In this document: piece after piece, positions 34,201 through 46,159 of the stretch
Layout: every line of letters starts with the position of its first letter
How positions within the stretch are numbered: the first letter of the stretch is position 1
Source of the DNA: Coptis chinensis
Lineage: Eukaryota; Streptophyta; Magnoliopsida; Ranunculales; Ranunculaceae
Assembly: GCA_015680905.1 (NCBI GenBank)
Contig: CM027378.1
Span: 45,400,001 to 45,464,000 of the forward strand
DNA length: 64,000 nt
Direction of reading: 5' to 3'
Translations under genes and position numbers: made by a program
Notes under the pieces: model-generated
Database searches by the model: none
Told to the model about the DNA's origin: nothing
What the model saw: only the letters and a program-made list of their open reading frames with translations

Positions 34201-36325
34201 TCAAAAAACAAAGTGCCATCTGTACCTCATGTATGTGGTAAAATTGAATGGATGGGTGAGAGCTTAGACTAGTTAGACAAGACAATGAAGACGGAGGGGT
34301 GAGAGCTAGATTAGTTGGACAAGAGAATGAAGACGGAGGATCAAGAAAAGGTGACTTGGTGAAAGGAAAATTCACCTGAGAGACAAGGATTGGAAGAGAA
34401 GGCTTGATATGATTTCTGTTGCTAAAATTAAAATCATTTATTATTATTGCCTTCTATTTATAGTGTAGGTTTGGGTCCTTTTGCTAATTAGGCATGTAAC
34501 GGTTGTGTATATGCTCGTGTCTCGCACCTGTGGTATGAAATGCAGACCATGCATCTTCACATGCACATCCTTGTCTTTTACTGATGTTTTGTCGGGTGTG
34601 GGCGTCAGGTATACAGGGGCGTTGCTGTCAACTTGTGCCTTGGCGAAGTATGTGAACGTCTATATTTCCTTCGATAATTTCGAAGTTTATATCTTGCAAT
34701 TTAGTCCTTTAGTTGTATTCCACCAGCACCTCTATTAATAATGTCCTTTTAGACCTCACAACTTTATATTACTAAATAAGTTTTGTGAGTAATTTTAGAC
34801 TTCTCCCAATAAGCTACCCTAGTTTCTATCTTCTTATAGATATATTTTTGCAGAAAATTTTATATTAAGTATATTTTTTGTTTAAGAATCAATAGATTTC
34901 TAGCCAGTTGATCTCTTGATGTATAGGATTCTCAAATTCTATGGTTTAACATGTTTTTTTTTTCTGTAAACAAAGGCATTTATCTATTCTAATAATTGTT
35001 TTTCTCGTGCTAATGCGGTTTCCTCTCAAATTCTTTGGACTCTTAACCTCTCTCTCTCTCTCTCTCTCTCTCCCTCCCTTTCGCACAAAAATATAGGGTC
35101 TTTTGAAGATGGGCATACGTGGTGTTACAGTGTCTGACGTAAGAGGCTTTGGTGCCCAGGGCGGGTCAACAGAACGGCAGGCTGGTAAGTTTTGTTTTGT
35201 TCATTTCCTAATTGTTTTTCCCTATTTAAAATTCTTGAAGCTCATATTGTTCTTTGGTAATTTTTTCATTCATTTTAATCAAAGAACTGTTTTGTCATGT
35301 TTCGAGGTTGAAAGTCGAAACTCTTGTTTTTGGCGTCGATTTAATTTTCATTAGTTTGTGTTCGTTGATCCTACTTAAGCAAACAGAAAACATATCTTAT
35401 AGTTTGTTTTCATTGCAAGCAGTCAAAAGGTTGGCAAATGTTAATTAGAGTTGACAATCTTGATGGCGAATCGTCTCTCCTTTGGCAGTCTTGCTTATTA
35501 ATACTTCTCAGTTATCACACATGTTTCTTCTTTATGCTTAGGAAAGTATAACTCTAGTTTTTCTTTTCCTGTTTTCCGTAGGTTCTGAGTTTTCTGAAGA
35601 CAAGTTCGTAGCTAAAGTGAAGATGGAGGTTGTGGTTAGCAAGGAGCAGGTTTGTAATCTCGCAAGCGAAACTGATCAATACTATGAATTAGTAAATATG
35701 TATTTTTGCTTTTGTGTTTTTGGAGTATGCTTTATGACAACCAAATGTTATATATTTTGTTTTTTATTTAGGTTGAATTAGTGATTGAGAAGATAATTGA
35801 GGAGGCCAGAACAGGGGAGATTGGTGACGGCAAGATTTTCTGTAAGATTTTAGGCTAAGTTCCCATAAACTGATGTATCTAACTACACTTTCGCATTTTG
35901 TATTGATGCCTTAACTCGATGTTTTTAGTAAGGCCTAAACCAATATTTTTGTAGAAACTGCACAACTTGGGCTCGAGTCGAGTAACATTTATTTCTATAT
36001 TAAGTAAAAATTATAGTAATTAATGCTCCATAGAACTAAAATTGCTCAACTGGAGCTCATTGAAGAGTTGGATGGATTCTGGATTGAATTTCTAACCAGA
36101 ACTTTCTTTTGTGCAGTGATACCTGTTTCAGATGTAATAAGGGTTCGAACAGGTATGCCTATTCCAGTGAACTGTATTTTCTCTAATTTTATATTTATAC
36201 TTTATGTTGGTGCTGAGTAGGATATACTTTCTTACTTGGATATATTGCACTCATCAGGAGAGCGTGGAGAGAAGGCTGAGCGAATGACAGGTGGACGCTC
36301 TGATTTGATCTCTACACCTGTTTGA
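31270..36325 (+). CDS. GLB1: Plastid nitrogen regulatory protein PII
   Basis: PII senses ATP/ADP, 2-oxoglutarate and, in many plants, glutamine in the chloroplast. It controls N-acetylglutamate kinase (arginine synthesis) and acetyl-CoA carboxylase. Exons: 31270-31480, 31549-31594, 31740-31767, 35097-35184, 35582-35649, 35772-35841, 36117-36152 and 36258-36325. All phases agree and give 204 residues. Residues 1 to about 65 are a Ser/Thr-rich transit peptide. The mature part begins near YFPDSKFYKIEAILRPWRV. The T-loop (GFGAQGGSTERQAG...SEDKF, about 112-131), the B-loop TGEIGDGKIF (161-170) and RVRTGERGEKAE (179-190) are intact, followed by a C-terminal tail of 14 residues. An earlier in-frame ATG at 31225 would add 15 residues. 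Exon 3 is only 28 bp. Intron 3 is 3.3 kb and ends in a TC microsatellite. Confidence 0.95.
34254..34338. repeat. 43-bp tandem duplication in GLB1 intron 3
   Basis: Two adjacent copies (34254-34296 and 34297-34338) share GGGTGAGAGCT and AATGAAGACGGAG. They lie in the large third intron of GLB1. The rest of that intron (31768-35096) holds no domain I recognise. Confidence 0.8.
35049..35079 (+). repeat. (TC)n tract before GLB1 exon 4
   Basis: A CT-dinucleotide microsatellite ends 17 bp before the 3' splice site at 35095-35096. It forms the polypyrimidine tract of the 3.3 kb intron, so its length could influence splicing. Confidence 0.8.
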
Positions 36326-37094
36326 GTTGCATCTATTCCAATTAATGCTCCGGATATCGGGTATCATGGTGCCATTTCTACCTTGTGTCAAATATCAGGT
36401 AGTATAATATGAATAACAAGTGAAAGGTGACAGTGTGATGCCCTTAAATTAGTGATAGCTGTAGTTTTTCTATGCAAACTTTTTGAGTGGCATGTTAGCC
36501 CGCTTGCATGTAAACACATAGATGTCGTTCAGGGTAAAAACATCTTGTGCACATTCAGTTCAAACTATCTTGAGCACTGATGTTCCCCATCTGACCATCT
36601 CTAATCTCTGGCTGAAACTCCCCTAGTTCTTGAGGATCAGCCTGTTCCATGTTGTGACTGACTGACTGACTGGTGAGGCTGATTGCTTCACACGGGATCG
36701 GCATTGTGGTTCCCACCCATAGAGAGCCCAAAACTACCTATTATTAATATAAATAATGCAACTGTGCCTCCAGCACTGAGCTAGTTTGAGGCAAATGGAG
36801 GCTCAAAAATTGAATGATAGTGACGTTAGAGTCATTTCGGAAGGTCACATAGGTGGGTTTCCAAGAGCATATGACGGTGACTGTATTCAACTGCAAAGGC
36901 CCATATAAATAAGCACACCAGAATTTTGGGCTTCATTTCCTAAAAGAAAAAAGAAATTTGGGTTTAACGATGGAAGCTAATGAAGCCCTTACTATCGTGA
37001 AGCCCAAATATCTTTTTCTTTTGGTAAAGGAAGCCTAAAGTTCTGCTTTGCTGGTGAACACAGTTGAAAGTCAGCTACTAGTAGCGTGCCTTGG
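36326..37094. other. GLB1 downstream gap
   Basis: GLB1 3' untranslated and intergenic DNA. A short TGACTGACTGACTGAC run is present near 36656-36671. No gene seen. Confidence 0.35.
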
Positions 37095-37127
37095 CCCCAA
37101 CCCCAACCCCAACCCCAACCCCAACCC
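37095..37127 (-). repeat. (CCCCAA)5.5 tract, G-quadruplex-capable
   Basis: Five and a half perfect CCCCAA units, so the minus strand is (TTGGGG)n. Four or more G-runs of four with two-base loops can fold into a stable G-quadruplex. The unit equals the Tetrahymena-type telomere repeat, but in a plant this is a simple microsatellite. Confidence 0.9.
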
Positions 37128-37251
37128 ATGTAATATTATCTTTTCTCATCTGGAAATTAAATGAATTGAAACATTTAAGCCCAACACAACTGTATGGCTT
37201 GAAAATATGTTTAAAGTATCCCATACATGCGCCTTTTTGCTTCAAGACAAA

Positions 37252-37560
37252 CCTTTAGAGCATCCCAATGGTTGTGTCAAATCTTATATTTAACACAACC
37301 ATTTTAAAAGTGTGCCCCAATGGTTGTGTCAAATGATAAAAATGCCATGTATGTCGCTTTTGCGGCTAAATTTGGCCCAAGAAAAAAAAAACGATCATTT
37401 TCAATTCATGAGAAAAGAGACACTACTCCATGAGTTGGGTTTGAGGCGCGGGTTCAAAACTAGAAGTTGAGATTTTCAATTGTGTTGAAAGCATGTTTGG
37501 TTGTGGCGAGCCCAACACAACCATATGGCTTCAAACGGTCACATAGGATGTGGTGTTACC
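37252..37560. repeat. Short repeats with CCAATGGTTGTGTCAAAT
   Basis: The motif occurs directly at about 37265 and 37317 and in partial inverse (AACACAACCATTTTA) near 37297. ACACAACC-AT-GGCTTCAA copies lie near 37185 and 37520. The GAGCATCCCAATGG start recalls PIF/Harbinger-type MITE ends, but no matching right end was found. Confidence 0.3.
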
Positions 37561-37579
37561 GCATAGAATAACAACAAAA

Positions 37580-37792
37580 GTATCAAACTTGTAATTCATC
37601 GAAAAAGAAAGTATCAAATTTGTAACGTCAAAAATTTTATGCGCAACAAAGACAACAATAAAGACAACAATGTATCCCTATAGATAACAATAAAAATTTG
37701 TGAATACATTATTGTTTTTGTTGCGCATAAAATTGTAGACGTTACAAATTTGATGTTTTCTTTTTCGATGTAATATACAAATTTGATGCTTT
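37580..37792. repeat. Inverted-repeat MITE-like element (about 213 bp)
   Basis: The arms pair over more than 50 bp. The left arm reads CGAAAAAGAAAGTATCAAAT, then TTGTAACGTC...ATTTTATGCGCAACAA. The right arm reads TTGTTGCGCATAAAAT...GACGTTACAAATTTGAT, then GTTTTCTTTTTCG. The loop is AT-rich, about 60 bp (37655-37713). No transposase or clear target duplication. A foldback MITE is the simplest reading. Confidence 0.65.
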
Positions 37793-37963
37793 GTTAATAT
37801 TCTTTGCTGGTACAGAGGCAGTCTTGAGTTCTTGGTTTCCTGGCCTAGCTCTTAGTGTGTGGCCCTCCTATCATGGAGATTTTAACTAAAAAATAAACTA
37901 TATATAGAGAGTTGATTTGGCGATAAAAGGAGGAGATTAACAAAGATTATTGGCCATAAAAAG

Positions 37964-38914
37964 TAGGGGTGTCTCTTTTTGCCGAATTTCCGATTTTTCC
38001 GAAATCCGACCCGAAATTGGTCTGGCTCTGGGTGTAGTTTTCATGGGCCGATTTTCCGATTTTCCAATTTCCGAAAATTCCGAAAAAAAATTGGATCGGA
38101 TTTGGATATAATTCTAAAATCCGATCCGATCCGAAAATTCCGAAATTTCCGATATTATTGCCAATTTATTCCGAAAATATATACTTCTCTCACTATCCAC
38201 TTGATTAGATCTCGACCGTTCATTCATTTTCTAGTTTTTACTTCCAAAACAAAACAAAACATAACCTACCGCTACTTCCCTACTTGAATTGGACCACTCT
38301 ACTGTCATTACACCGTCTGCCATAACAACAATGATATGAAAAAAAAATGTCATTGAGTCATACAATGACTTCCAGACCAATCCAAAAGCCAAATTCCAAT
38401 AGATAGAATATTATGTAAAACTACTTTGTAGTCCAAGACCATAATCCATTATTTATCGCAGATACTTCACGCTTCAATTTCCACACGAAAAAGATTGAAA
38501 CATTACAAATACCCGGACCTCAAATGAATGCAATACTTTGCTATTGGTGGTCGCGGGTTTTTTTTTTTTTTTTTTCTTGGATCACTTGTTTGAATGAAAA
38601 TGGGTTTTCTCGGTAAACAAGTGTGTATTATTGTTGGTACATTTGTGTTTGTGAACATGGTTTTCTCTCCTTACAATGAACATTGGCGTATGATATTCCA
38701 AAAAATAATTGAAAGTAAAGAGATCTTTGAAAATTTACCAATTATTCCGAAATTTCCGAAGTTATTCGAAATTTCCGAAAGTTCAAATTGGAAATATATT
38801 TTGAATCCGAAAAAAAAATGGATCGGATTTGGCTAGCATATTAGGTTCCGAAAAAAATTTGGAAAAATTCCGAAGGAGGTTAATCCGATCCGATCCGATC
38901 CGAAGTCACCCCTA
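37964..38914. mobile_element. Non-autonomous hAT transposon (951 bp)
   Basis: The flanking 8-bp target duplication is perfect (ATAAAAAG at 37956-37963 and 38915-38922), which is the hAT hallmark. Terminal inverted repeats are TAGGGGTGTC and, on the other strand, TAGGGGTGAC. The subterminal regions are full of TTTCCGAAA, ATCCGATCCG and TTCCGAAAATT motifs in both directions, the usual transposase-binding clusters. The interior (38150-38700) has no transposase homology that I can see, so it depends on a partner element. The intact duplication suggests fairly recent insertion, between GLB1 and the WAT1-type gene. Confidence 0.9.
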
Positions 38915-41900
38915 ATAAAAAGAGAAGAATTGATAATTTGGAGAAGAAGAAAGTGGCTTTGTGGTGTCCTCTTTCTGTTTTGTGAGCAAGCCAGTGTTTT
39001 TATTTCTTTTTGAATTTTAGTTGAAAATGAGAAAATGTTAGAAGTGGAGTAATAAACTAATAATCATCACTAAATTGGGGACCATGGTTTTGGGCTAAAA
39101 CTTTGGGGCTCTAGCTGCCCGCTTATCTTGGCTATCCTCAGGACCGCCCCCCCTGCTGGTACCTGTACATCACTAATTCCGCATGCATACAAAAAAAAAA
39201 TTCGATGGTACCGTATGCCTACAAATGGGTAAGCAGGCTTATAAACGTGATAGATTGGAATGTTATGAGGATCATAAAAGCTGGTTTACAGGCACAAACA
39301 GACACAGCATATATCTTTACATCCCTTTTCCTTTAGTTTAGTGAAACACACCACTAGCAGCCATAACACTATTGCGCACTTCAGGGAGTCTGGATCAACT
39401 CGGAGAACATTTGCTTTCTACGAAGAAGTTAAAGAGAATTAATTAAAATCATATTGATTGTCTGTTTATAAAAGTGTTGACATCAAATATTTGCATCAAT
39501 CACTAAATTTACAAGTCCCATAACTTGACTCTGTTTATAGCAAATCAAATAATTCTCATTTCAGCTAATTCTATGCTTATTATCTAACTAAGTTACTCAA
39601 AAGAGGACATAAAACTTTTCTGAAGATACTGCCAATCAACTTTGTGTAAACGGTTTTTTCGTTTTTTAGTTACTTTTAGTATGAAAACGTCCGCATGGTG
39701 TGATCTTTCACCTTGGTATAGCGTTACATGAATGTGAATAATCCACAAATACTGCATCAATGCAGAATATCTTTGTTAACAAAAGCTGAAAGAACAATAA
39801 AATATCTCTTCAGAGCATGATTTAGAGAATGAAAGTTGTTTCGTTTTCGTACGCAATTTTACGATCTATTGATTTGTATGTATGTGCAGGATTGAGCAGC
39901 CCATTTTAGGAGTTTGTATCTCTGCAATTTTGGCTAAAACTTCTTATGGAACTCGTATTTTACAAATTAACTCAGTGTCCAAACACATACGTAGGCACGT
40001 AGCACGTAAATTTGCTAATACACAAATTATCATCTTTAAACCTTGTTGCTTACTAGTTATTAGGTGTTAAGCAATAGAGTACACAGATCGAATGCCCAAA
40101 TTAGATCGAACTAGTCTTAATAATTTTGGTTGGATATAAACTTTTAATTGGGAAGCAGGACGCCCATGAACTCAACTTGCCAAATGAGCCTCAAGGGGCT
40201 ATATGGGCATTCCTCCCAGGCTGTTAGTTTACTCTAATTAACTGGTAGTTTAATTTGTTAACGGAAAAGGAATTCTGCTTATACAGTTGGTTTATAAAAC
40301 GGTGTTATACGTACTCTGATAGTCTGATTAACAATATTGTCCTAGCCATCAAATTAATTGCGTGTTATGATCACCAAACAGCCAAAAACACCTTGAATAT
40401 TGACCTAATTCAGTTGATAGAAGAAGAGAAACATGTAGAAGCAATGACAATGAAAAGGCGCAGCGCATTCATTAGTAAGAGGATATTAATACCATCATTT
40501 GTAACATTCATTCAATAATTTGGTGTACGTTTGTGCTTTCTTATTATTTAGGTCATTATCAGTGATCAACAACTGCAAGTACGCAGCACAAACACTGAAA
40601 CACGTACTCCAACTTGAGCTATGCACCTATGCCTCAAATCCCCTCAATGTACAGACATACATCAAAAAAAAAAAAGTTCCAAAAAGCGTTTGTAAAACCA
40701 GACCAGCTGGGTGATCTTTCCTTGCGACGACCGTGATATCATGCGAATGTTTTTACCCTTTTTTTTCATGCAATAGTAAGTCAAACAATTAATCTGATCT
40801 GTTTTGATCTTTTTTATTTGTGATTTTATCATGTTTTTTTGCTAGGTATGTTCTACTATAAATGAAGTCCATCGATCTACTCTCTCTCTATACTAGGATG
40901 AGGGATCTGTGGGATTCAGGTTTAATTGAACTAAGATCACTAGAAACCTCATTGCGTGCCCCAAGGTTACAACTAGGTGACTTTGCAAACAAATCCTAAA
41001 CAACAAGGACTGATTCAATTTAGAACGTTCATTTTATTGATGTCAGCGTCTTCAATTCTATCTTCTTGTCAACATCGTCATGTTTTAAAGTTGATGAGCT
41101 TCAATCAATAAACTCTAATGATTTAGGAGATATTTAGTGACATGGCTATTGAGGGAAAAAATGACATGCATAATACGTACATTTCTTCGTCTGATATAGC
41201 ACATACCAAATTCCCAATACATGGCCGGGCACTTTATTTAATGTACCCTACTAATACAATCCCTTAACATTTTTCTCTAAATTAATTAATTAATCAATCT
41301 TTAGTTAATGTGTTCATTCTAATTTTGCTGTTTCTAGCGGTGTTTGAGGTGTATAGAAGTCTATATTCATGTGCAGACAAGCTACCTTCCAATCACATGA
41401 ATTTACAATGACAATGTTAAAACCCAAAAAATCTGATGGTTCTAAAATCCCAATCTAGATTTTGGAGTACATGTTTATCACAAAGTTATGTTCAATCATA
41501 TCTCTAGACGGTAAAATTAATACTAGGAAAATAGTTTTGATAAATAATTCTTTTAAATATATTTAACCATCTATGAAAAATTTCCCACAAGAATCTTGAG
41601 CTGCACACAATTGCATTCCTTTTCTTGTAACTGGATTCGTTTTCAATCTTATATTTTGCGGTAAATCACGAGGTCCCTCTCTTATGCTTTGTCTAGTTTC
41701 AAATAAACCGGATTTTCAGTGACACACAAATTATGCAAAACGTTGTGTGAAACTGTGAATTTGTGATCATCAAAAGTGAAATGTGATAAGATAGTGTGAG
41801 CAGTTCATGGTGTGAACTATATGTAGGATTATGGATGACAACCCAGTTAGAGTTGCTGGCAAATCAATGAAATCAAATTGCAAAACGGCAAGCAAGCTCC

Positions 41901-42900
41901 AAACAACAATGCAATAAGCCAATAACTATATCTACATATCAAATTCCTTTTTGAGAGTTCATTAGTGGGTCATACCTTGAATATATCAGATTGCCCACCT
42001 ACTTTCAGGTAATCGAACAGAGAACATGCATGTCTATAACCATATGTACGTGTTCGAAATCCAAATAATTAGTATCATAGAATGGAGTTTTTGTCAGAAA
42101 TTTCCAAGGAAATTTGAATTTTTCAAAAACTTGGTCCACGATATTCACCATCTTCAGAAACAGTAAACATCTAGGTTTTGCTCGATTTATATAATTAGGA
42201 CAACTACTTACACTAGTGTAGTCATGATTTCCATAAAAGAAGTAACAAATCAAATGGCTTATGCCTTTTCACTTTTTCAGTATACACCTCGTGTATATAC
42301 CTTCTATACACCCTCATGTAGTCATATTTCTTCAAAGAAGCCCAACAATGCCGAATGGTCTCAGTATGTATCATGTTATTATCCATTCTAATTTACAGGC
42401 GTTGATACTTGATATGTAGAATTACCGCCTAACACTCGATCTAGAAAGGCTCGAATTTGGTAATATTGTTACGTACAAATACAACATATAGGCATCTTCA
42501 GCAAGGGTATTAAAAGCTGCAATGCTTGTTATCATTCCCCTAGAAAACCAAGTAAATGATATACATATATTTTTTAACATGTGATGGAAATTTCTTCTTT
42601 TAATACAAAAAACAAATGAAGTGACGGAAATGACCGCAGGTCATTCAAATTCGATTGTTTGAAAAATGAAAACAAATAGGGGCATTGTTGGAAAGTTAAA
42701 GAGCAAATACAAGGAATGCAGATCAACACAAAAAGAGATTTGTCCCATGCATAGAAACCAAGGTAGTGCAAGAAACCTGCACTGACGGTTTCGTGATCTC
42801 TAATGGAAAGCAAATTTGGACTTTCTGTTTCTCCAACAAGGCTATGCGTCACTTCAATTCTCTTTCCCTCTCTTTTTCATTTCCATTCTGCACTTCATGT
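38915..42900. other. Intergenic gap, nothing recognised
   Basis: Four kilobases of AT-rich intergenic DNA upstream of the WAT1-type gene. Open frames such as 39882-40070 and 40255-40518 have no motif or splice context that I can support. Confidence 0.35.
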
Positions 42901-42925
42901 CTTTATATCGATCAGCTATTCACCC

Positions 42926-42935
42926 CTATATAAAC
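42926..42935 (+). promoter_or_regulatory. TATA box of the WAT1-type gene
   Basis: CCCCTATATAAACCCC lies 126-135 bp before the ATG at 43061, in a pyrimidine-rich leader context (CTCTTCATCTCTCTCTACG downstream). It is the best core promoter candidate. Confidence 0.6.
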
Positions 42936-43060
42936 CCCACCCATATTGTTTCTCTTGTTCTTATGCTCTCTTCATCTCTCTCTACGAGTCTAGCTTCTTG
43001 TTTTCCTGTTTCTCTTTGAAGCGTATATAAGAATAAAGAGAGAAAGAAAGAAGAGAAGAA

Positions 43061-45781
43061 ATGGGGGGAGCTGCAGATTTGTTACCATGCTTGTCAATGA
43101 TACTAGTTCAAGTAGGTTATGCAGGAATGAGCATTATATCAAAGCTAGCTTTGGATTCTGGCATGAACCCGTATGTCATGGTGGCTTATAGACAAATCTT
43201 TGCTACCATTGTTATCATCCCCTTTGTTTATCTCTTGGAATGGTAACTTCTTCTTCTTCTTGGTTCTCGTGTTTTCTTGAACACCATAACTTAGCTAGCT
43301 AGCTATCGAGGTTATTTCATGCACAAGTATAGTTGTGCACTATTGCAAAATAGATCGATTCTTGTTTTCTTTCAGTTTTCGATCTCATCAAGTACTCTGC
43401 AAATGAGTGATATTTTATTAATAATATATACTACTATACTAGTATACGGTAGCTAACACGAGTGCCATGAAGTAGTGCACTTAAACCTTAACAGGAGATG
43501 ATGAAGTAGTGCACTGAAGTCTTGACATGTTCGTCTGGGCGCCCTGTTATGATATTGGTCATCAAATTTTAGTGATATATTTGGTGGAAACAATTACCAT
43601 GTTTCATATTTCCTATTTTTCCGGAATCTTCTACTAGCATATTTTATAGATCATATACTTAATTATTACCTTGAATGATTATACTAAGTTGAACTACAAT
43701 ATTTTGCTAAATTGCATTATTAAGCAGATGATCCTTGACCAGGAGTTCTGGCGCAGGAGGCCGGTCTTTAATTTACCTAACATTTCTTAATGAAAGAATT
43801 CAATCAATTGCATTTAAATGATTGTATTTTTGGATCAGGCTAGCTATTATTTATCTGTTTGCTTGTTTTTGGTTTTTATTTTTGGTTTTATTATTATTCT
43901 ATTGTTATTTTTGGTTTTATTTTTTTTTACTCCTAGTACCTAGGCTTGGTTAGGACTTAGGACATAGCAGTTTTTTTTTTTTTTTTTAATCATGTTATTT
44001 TCGTAATTTTCACTTCCTTTAAAGATTTTCAACCTTCACCTTTTTCCTTTAACAAAAAGAGCGAAAAGAAATGGAGTTAGTGGTCCTGTTCAATGTAGGA
44101 TTTTTGACTATTTATGTAACAAACATTTGCAGGAAAACAATGCCAAGGATCACCAAGCGTATTCTCTTCCAGATTTTTCTGTCTTCCATACTAGGGTGAG
44201 TTCATAGTTTGCCGATTTCTTTCTTAACTGTATCTTCCAAAGGATTCTCTAGTACTGAATCTGCTCTCATGCACAAGAAGCATTCTCAGTGATCCTTAAC
44301 TCTAGTAAATATGCATGGTAGAATATGCAGGGCTACGGTTTCTATCAAAATGAATATAATGTTTCTGTATTGAATGTGCAGGGCTACCTTAAACCAATGC
44401 TTATATTTGGTTGGTCTACAATATTCGACTCCAACTATCGCCTGTGCATTGAACAATTTATTACCAGCAGTTACTTTTGTTATGGCCCTTCCCTTCCGGT
44501 AACCCAATTCTCCACTCTTAAGAATAGTTTTCATCTAAAATTATTTTAATGTTTCATGGATAGCTAAATATGAACTGATGTTGTAGGATGGAGACTGTGG
44601 GGATAAAGAGAAGGTCAGGGCAGGCTAAGGTTGTAGGGACAATACTGTGTGTTGGTGGTGCCATGCTAATGTCTTTCTACAAAGGCAACCTTATTAAAAT
44701 AGGGGAATCAAGTATAAATTGGAGGTATGCAGAGAATATGACACAGAGGAATTCAAGTAATGCAGAAAATACTTTTTTAGGCCCTCTACTTGTTGTTGGA
44801 AGTTGCATTGCCTGGTCAGGATGGTTTATAATTCAAGTAAGCATTAAGTTCATTCTTTCTTTAAGTAAACAGTTTGGGGTAAAATGCTGTCAAACAAATT
44901 TAGTTCAATGGATATAAATTGTTATATTAAGTATTCACACTTTGTACTTCTTATTTGATGATCTTATAGACCAAAATGAGCAAGGGATTTGCTGCCCCTT
45001 ATTCGAGCTCTGCTTTAATGTGTTTCATGGCAAGCATTCAGTGTACAATCATTGGAGCATTTGCAGAACCTAACATCAAAGAATGGTTTTTGACTTCCAA
45101 CATAAGACTTGTTGCAGCTGTATATAGTGTAAGCTCCATTACCTTCTACTTCATATAAACATGCAAGGATACGGCATTAGAGATATCATATAAACATGAT
45201 AGTGAATTGTCACTCTCAGCTAATCATTCCAGTAACAAACAGACTCATAAGACTTATATGTTGTGCATATGGTACGTGACGTAGTTTCTTCTAGCTATTC
45301 CAAAGAGCTAACTAAGTTACATTTGGACTTCTTTGATGGAAACTCAGGGAGCCGTGGGATCTGCGCTTGCGTTTTGCCTAATGTCATGGTGCATCCAGAA
45401 GAGAGGACCTCTGTATGTGTCTATGTTCAGCCCACTAATGCTTGTAATAGTAGCTGTAGCTAGTTGGGCATTATTAGATGAGAAAGTATACGAAGGAACG
45501 TAAGTTAATCAATTAATTGTCATCTTCTTCTAGCTTTCATTTGAGTGCAACACGTTAATTGACTTTAAATAATTCAATATGGTTGTCGTTGTTGATTCAG
45601 TGCTGTGGGATCCGGCTTGATAGTTGTTGGTCTTTATGCTGTTCTATGGGGCAAAGAGAAGGAGATGGAACAGATAACAAGAGCAGATGAGATGAGCTCG
45701 GAAGAAGTAATGGAAAATGAGGATAAATGTGACATGGAGTTGCCAGTGTATTCCAAATGCACTCTTCACAATGCAAGCTAG
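43061..45781 (+). CDS. WAT1-related (nodulin MtN21/EamA-type) transporter
   Basis: A multi-pass membrane transporter of the plant drug/metabolite superfamily. Relatives export auxin from the vacuole (WAT1) or amino acids (UMAMIT), and the substrate here cannot be read from sequence. Exons: 43061-43242, 44133-44195, 44382-44498, 44587-44836, 44970-45128, 45348-45499 and 45601-45781. The phases agree and give 367 residues, the normal family length. The first EamA repeat runs from [18 protein letters not shown] to about residue 155 and includes [22 protein letters not shown], the conserved helix pair. The second runs from [19 protein letters not shown] through [20 protein letters not shown] to [19 protein letters not shown]. 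About ten hydrophobic segments are visible. The acidic cytosolic tail ends in CTLHNAS. The intron 2 acceptor region is duplicated. Confidence 0.93.
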
Positions 45782-46159
45782 ATAAGTTCATCAAGATATG
45801 GAAATAAGAAGACTACACCGAGGGATAGAGAAAATTGCCTGCTAAACTAGTTTCTTTTTCCATTTACGTAGACGAGAGCAAAACAAGATATCATATATGA
45901 CAGTGTTGATGTAATATTCGTCTGGTTGCTTTTCAATCTCCTAATGAAAATTAGTGTTTCTTGTAACATTAGGAATTGTTTCACGACTCCTCTGCACTAG
46001 AGAGCTGAGGTTAAATCTCTGCCCCTTCTCATCTTTAAATAGACTATCATTTTGAAATGGACTCAAATTCTAACTAGAAAATAGCTTTCATTACATATTT
46101 ACATCAGTGGAACAACTGTCTGAGTTGTACATATTACGGCTTGTTCGCATATTATCCGC
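45782..46159. other. 3' region of the WAT1-type gene
   Basis: 3' untranslated and intergenic DNA. AATGAAAAT at about 45943 could serve as a near-upstream polyadenylation element. No gene seen. Confidence 0.3.
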
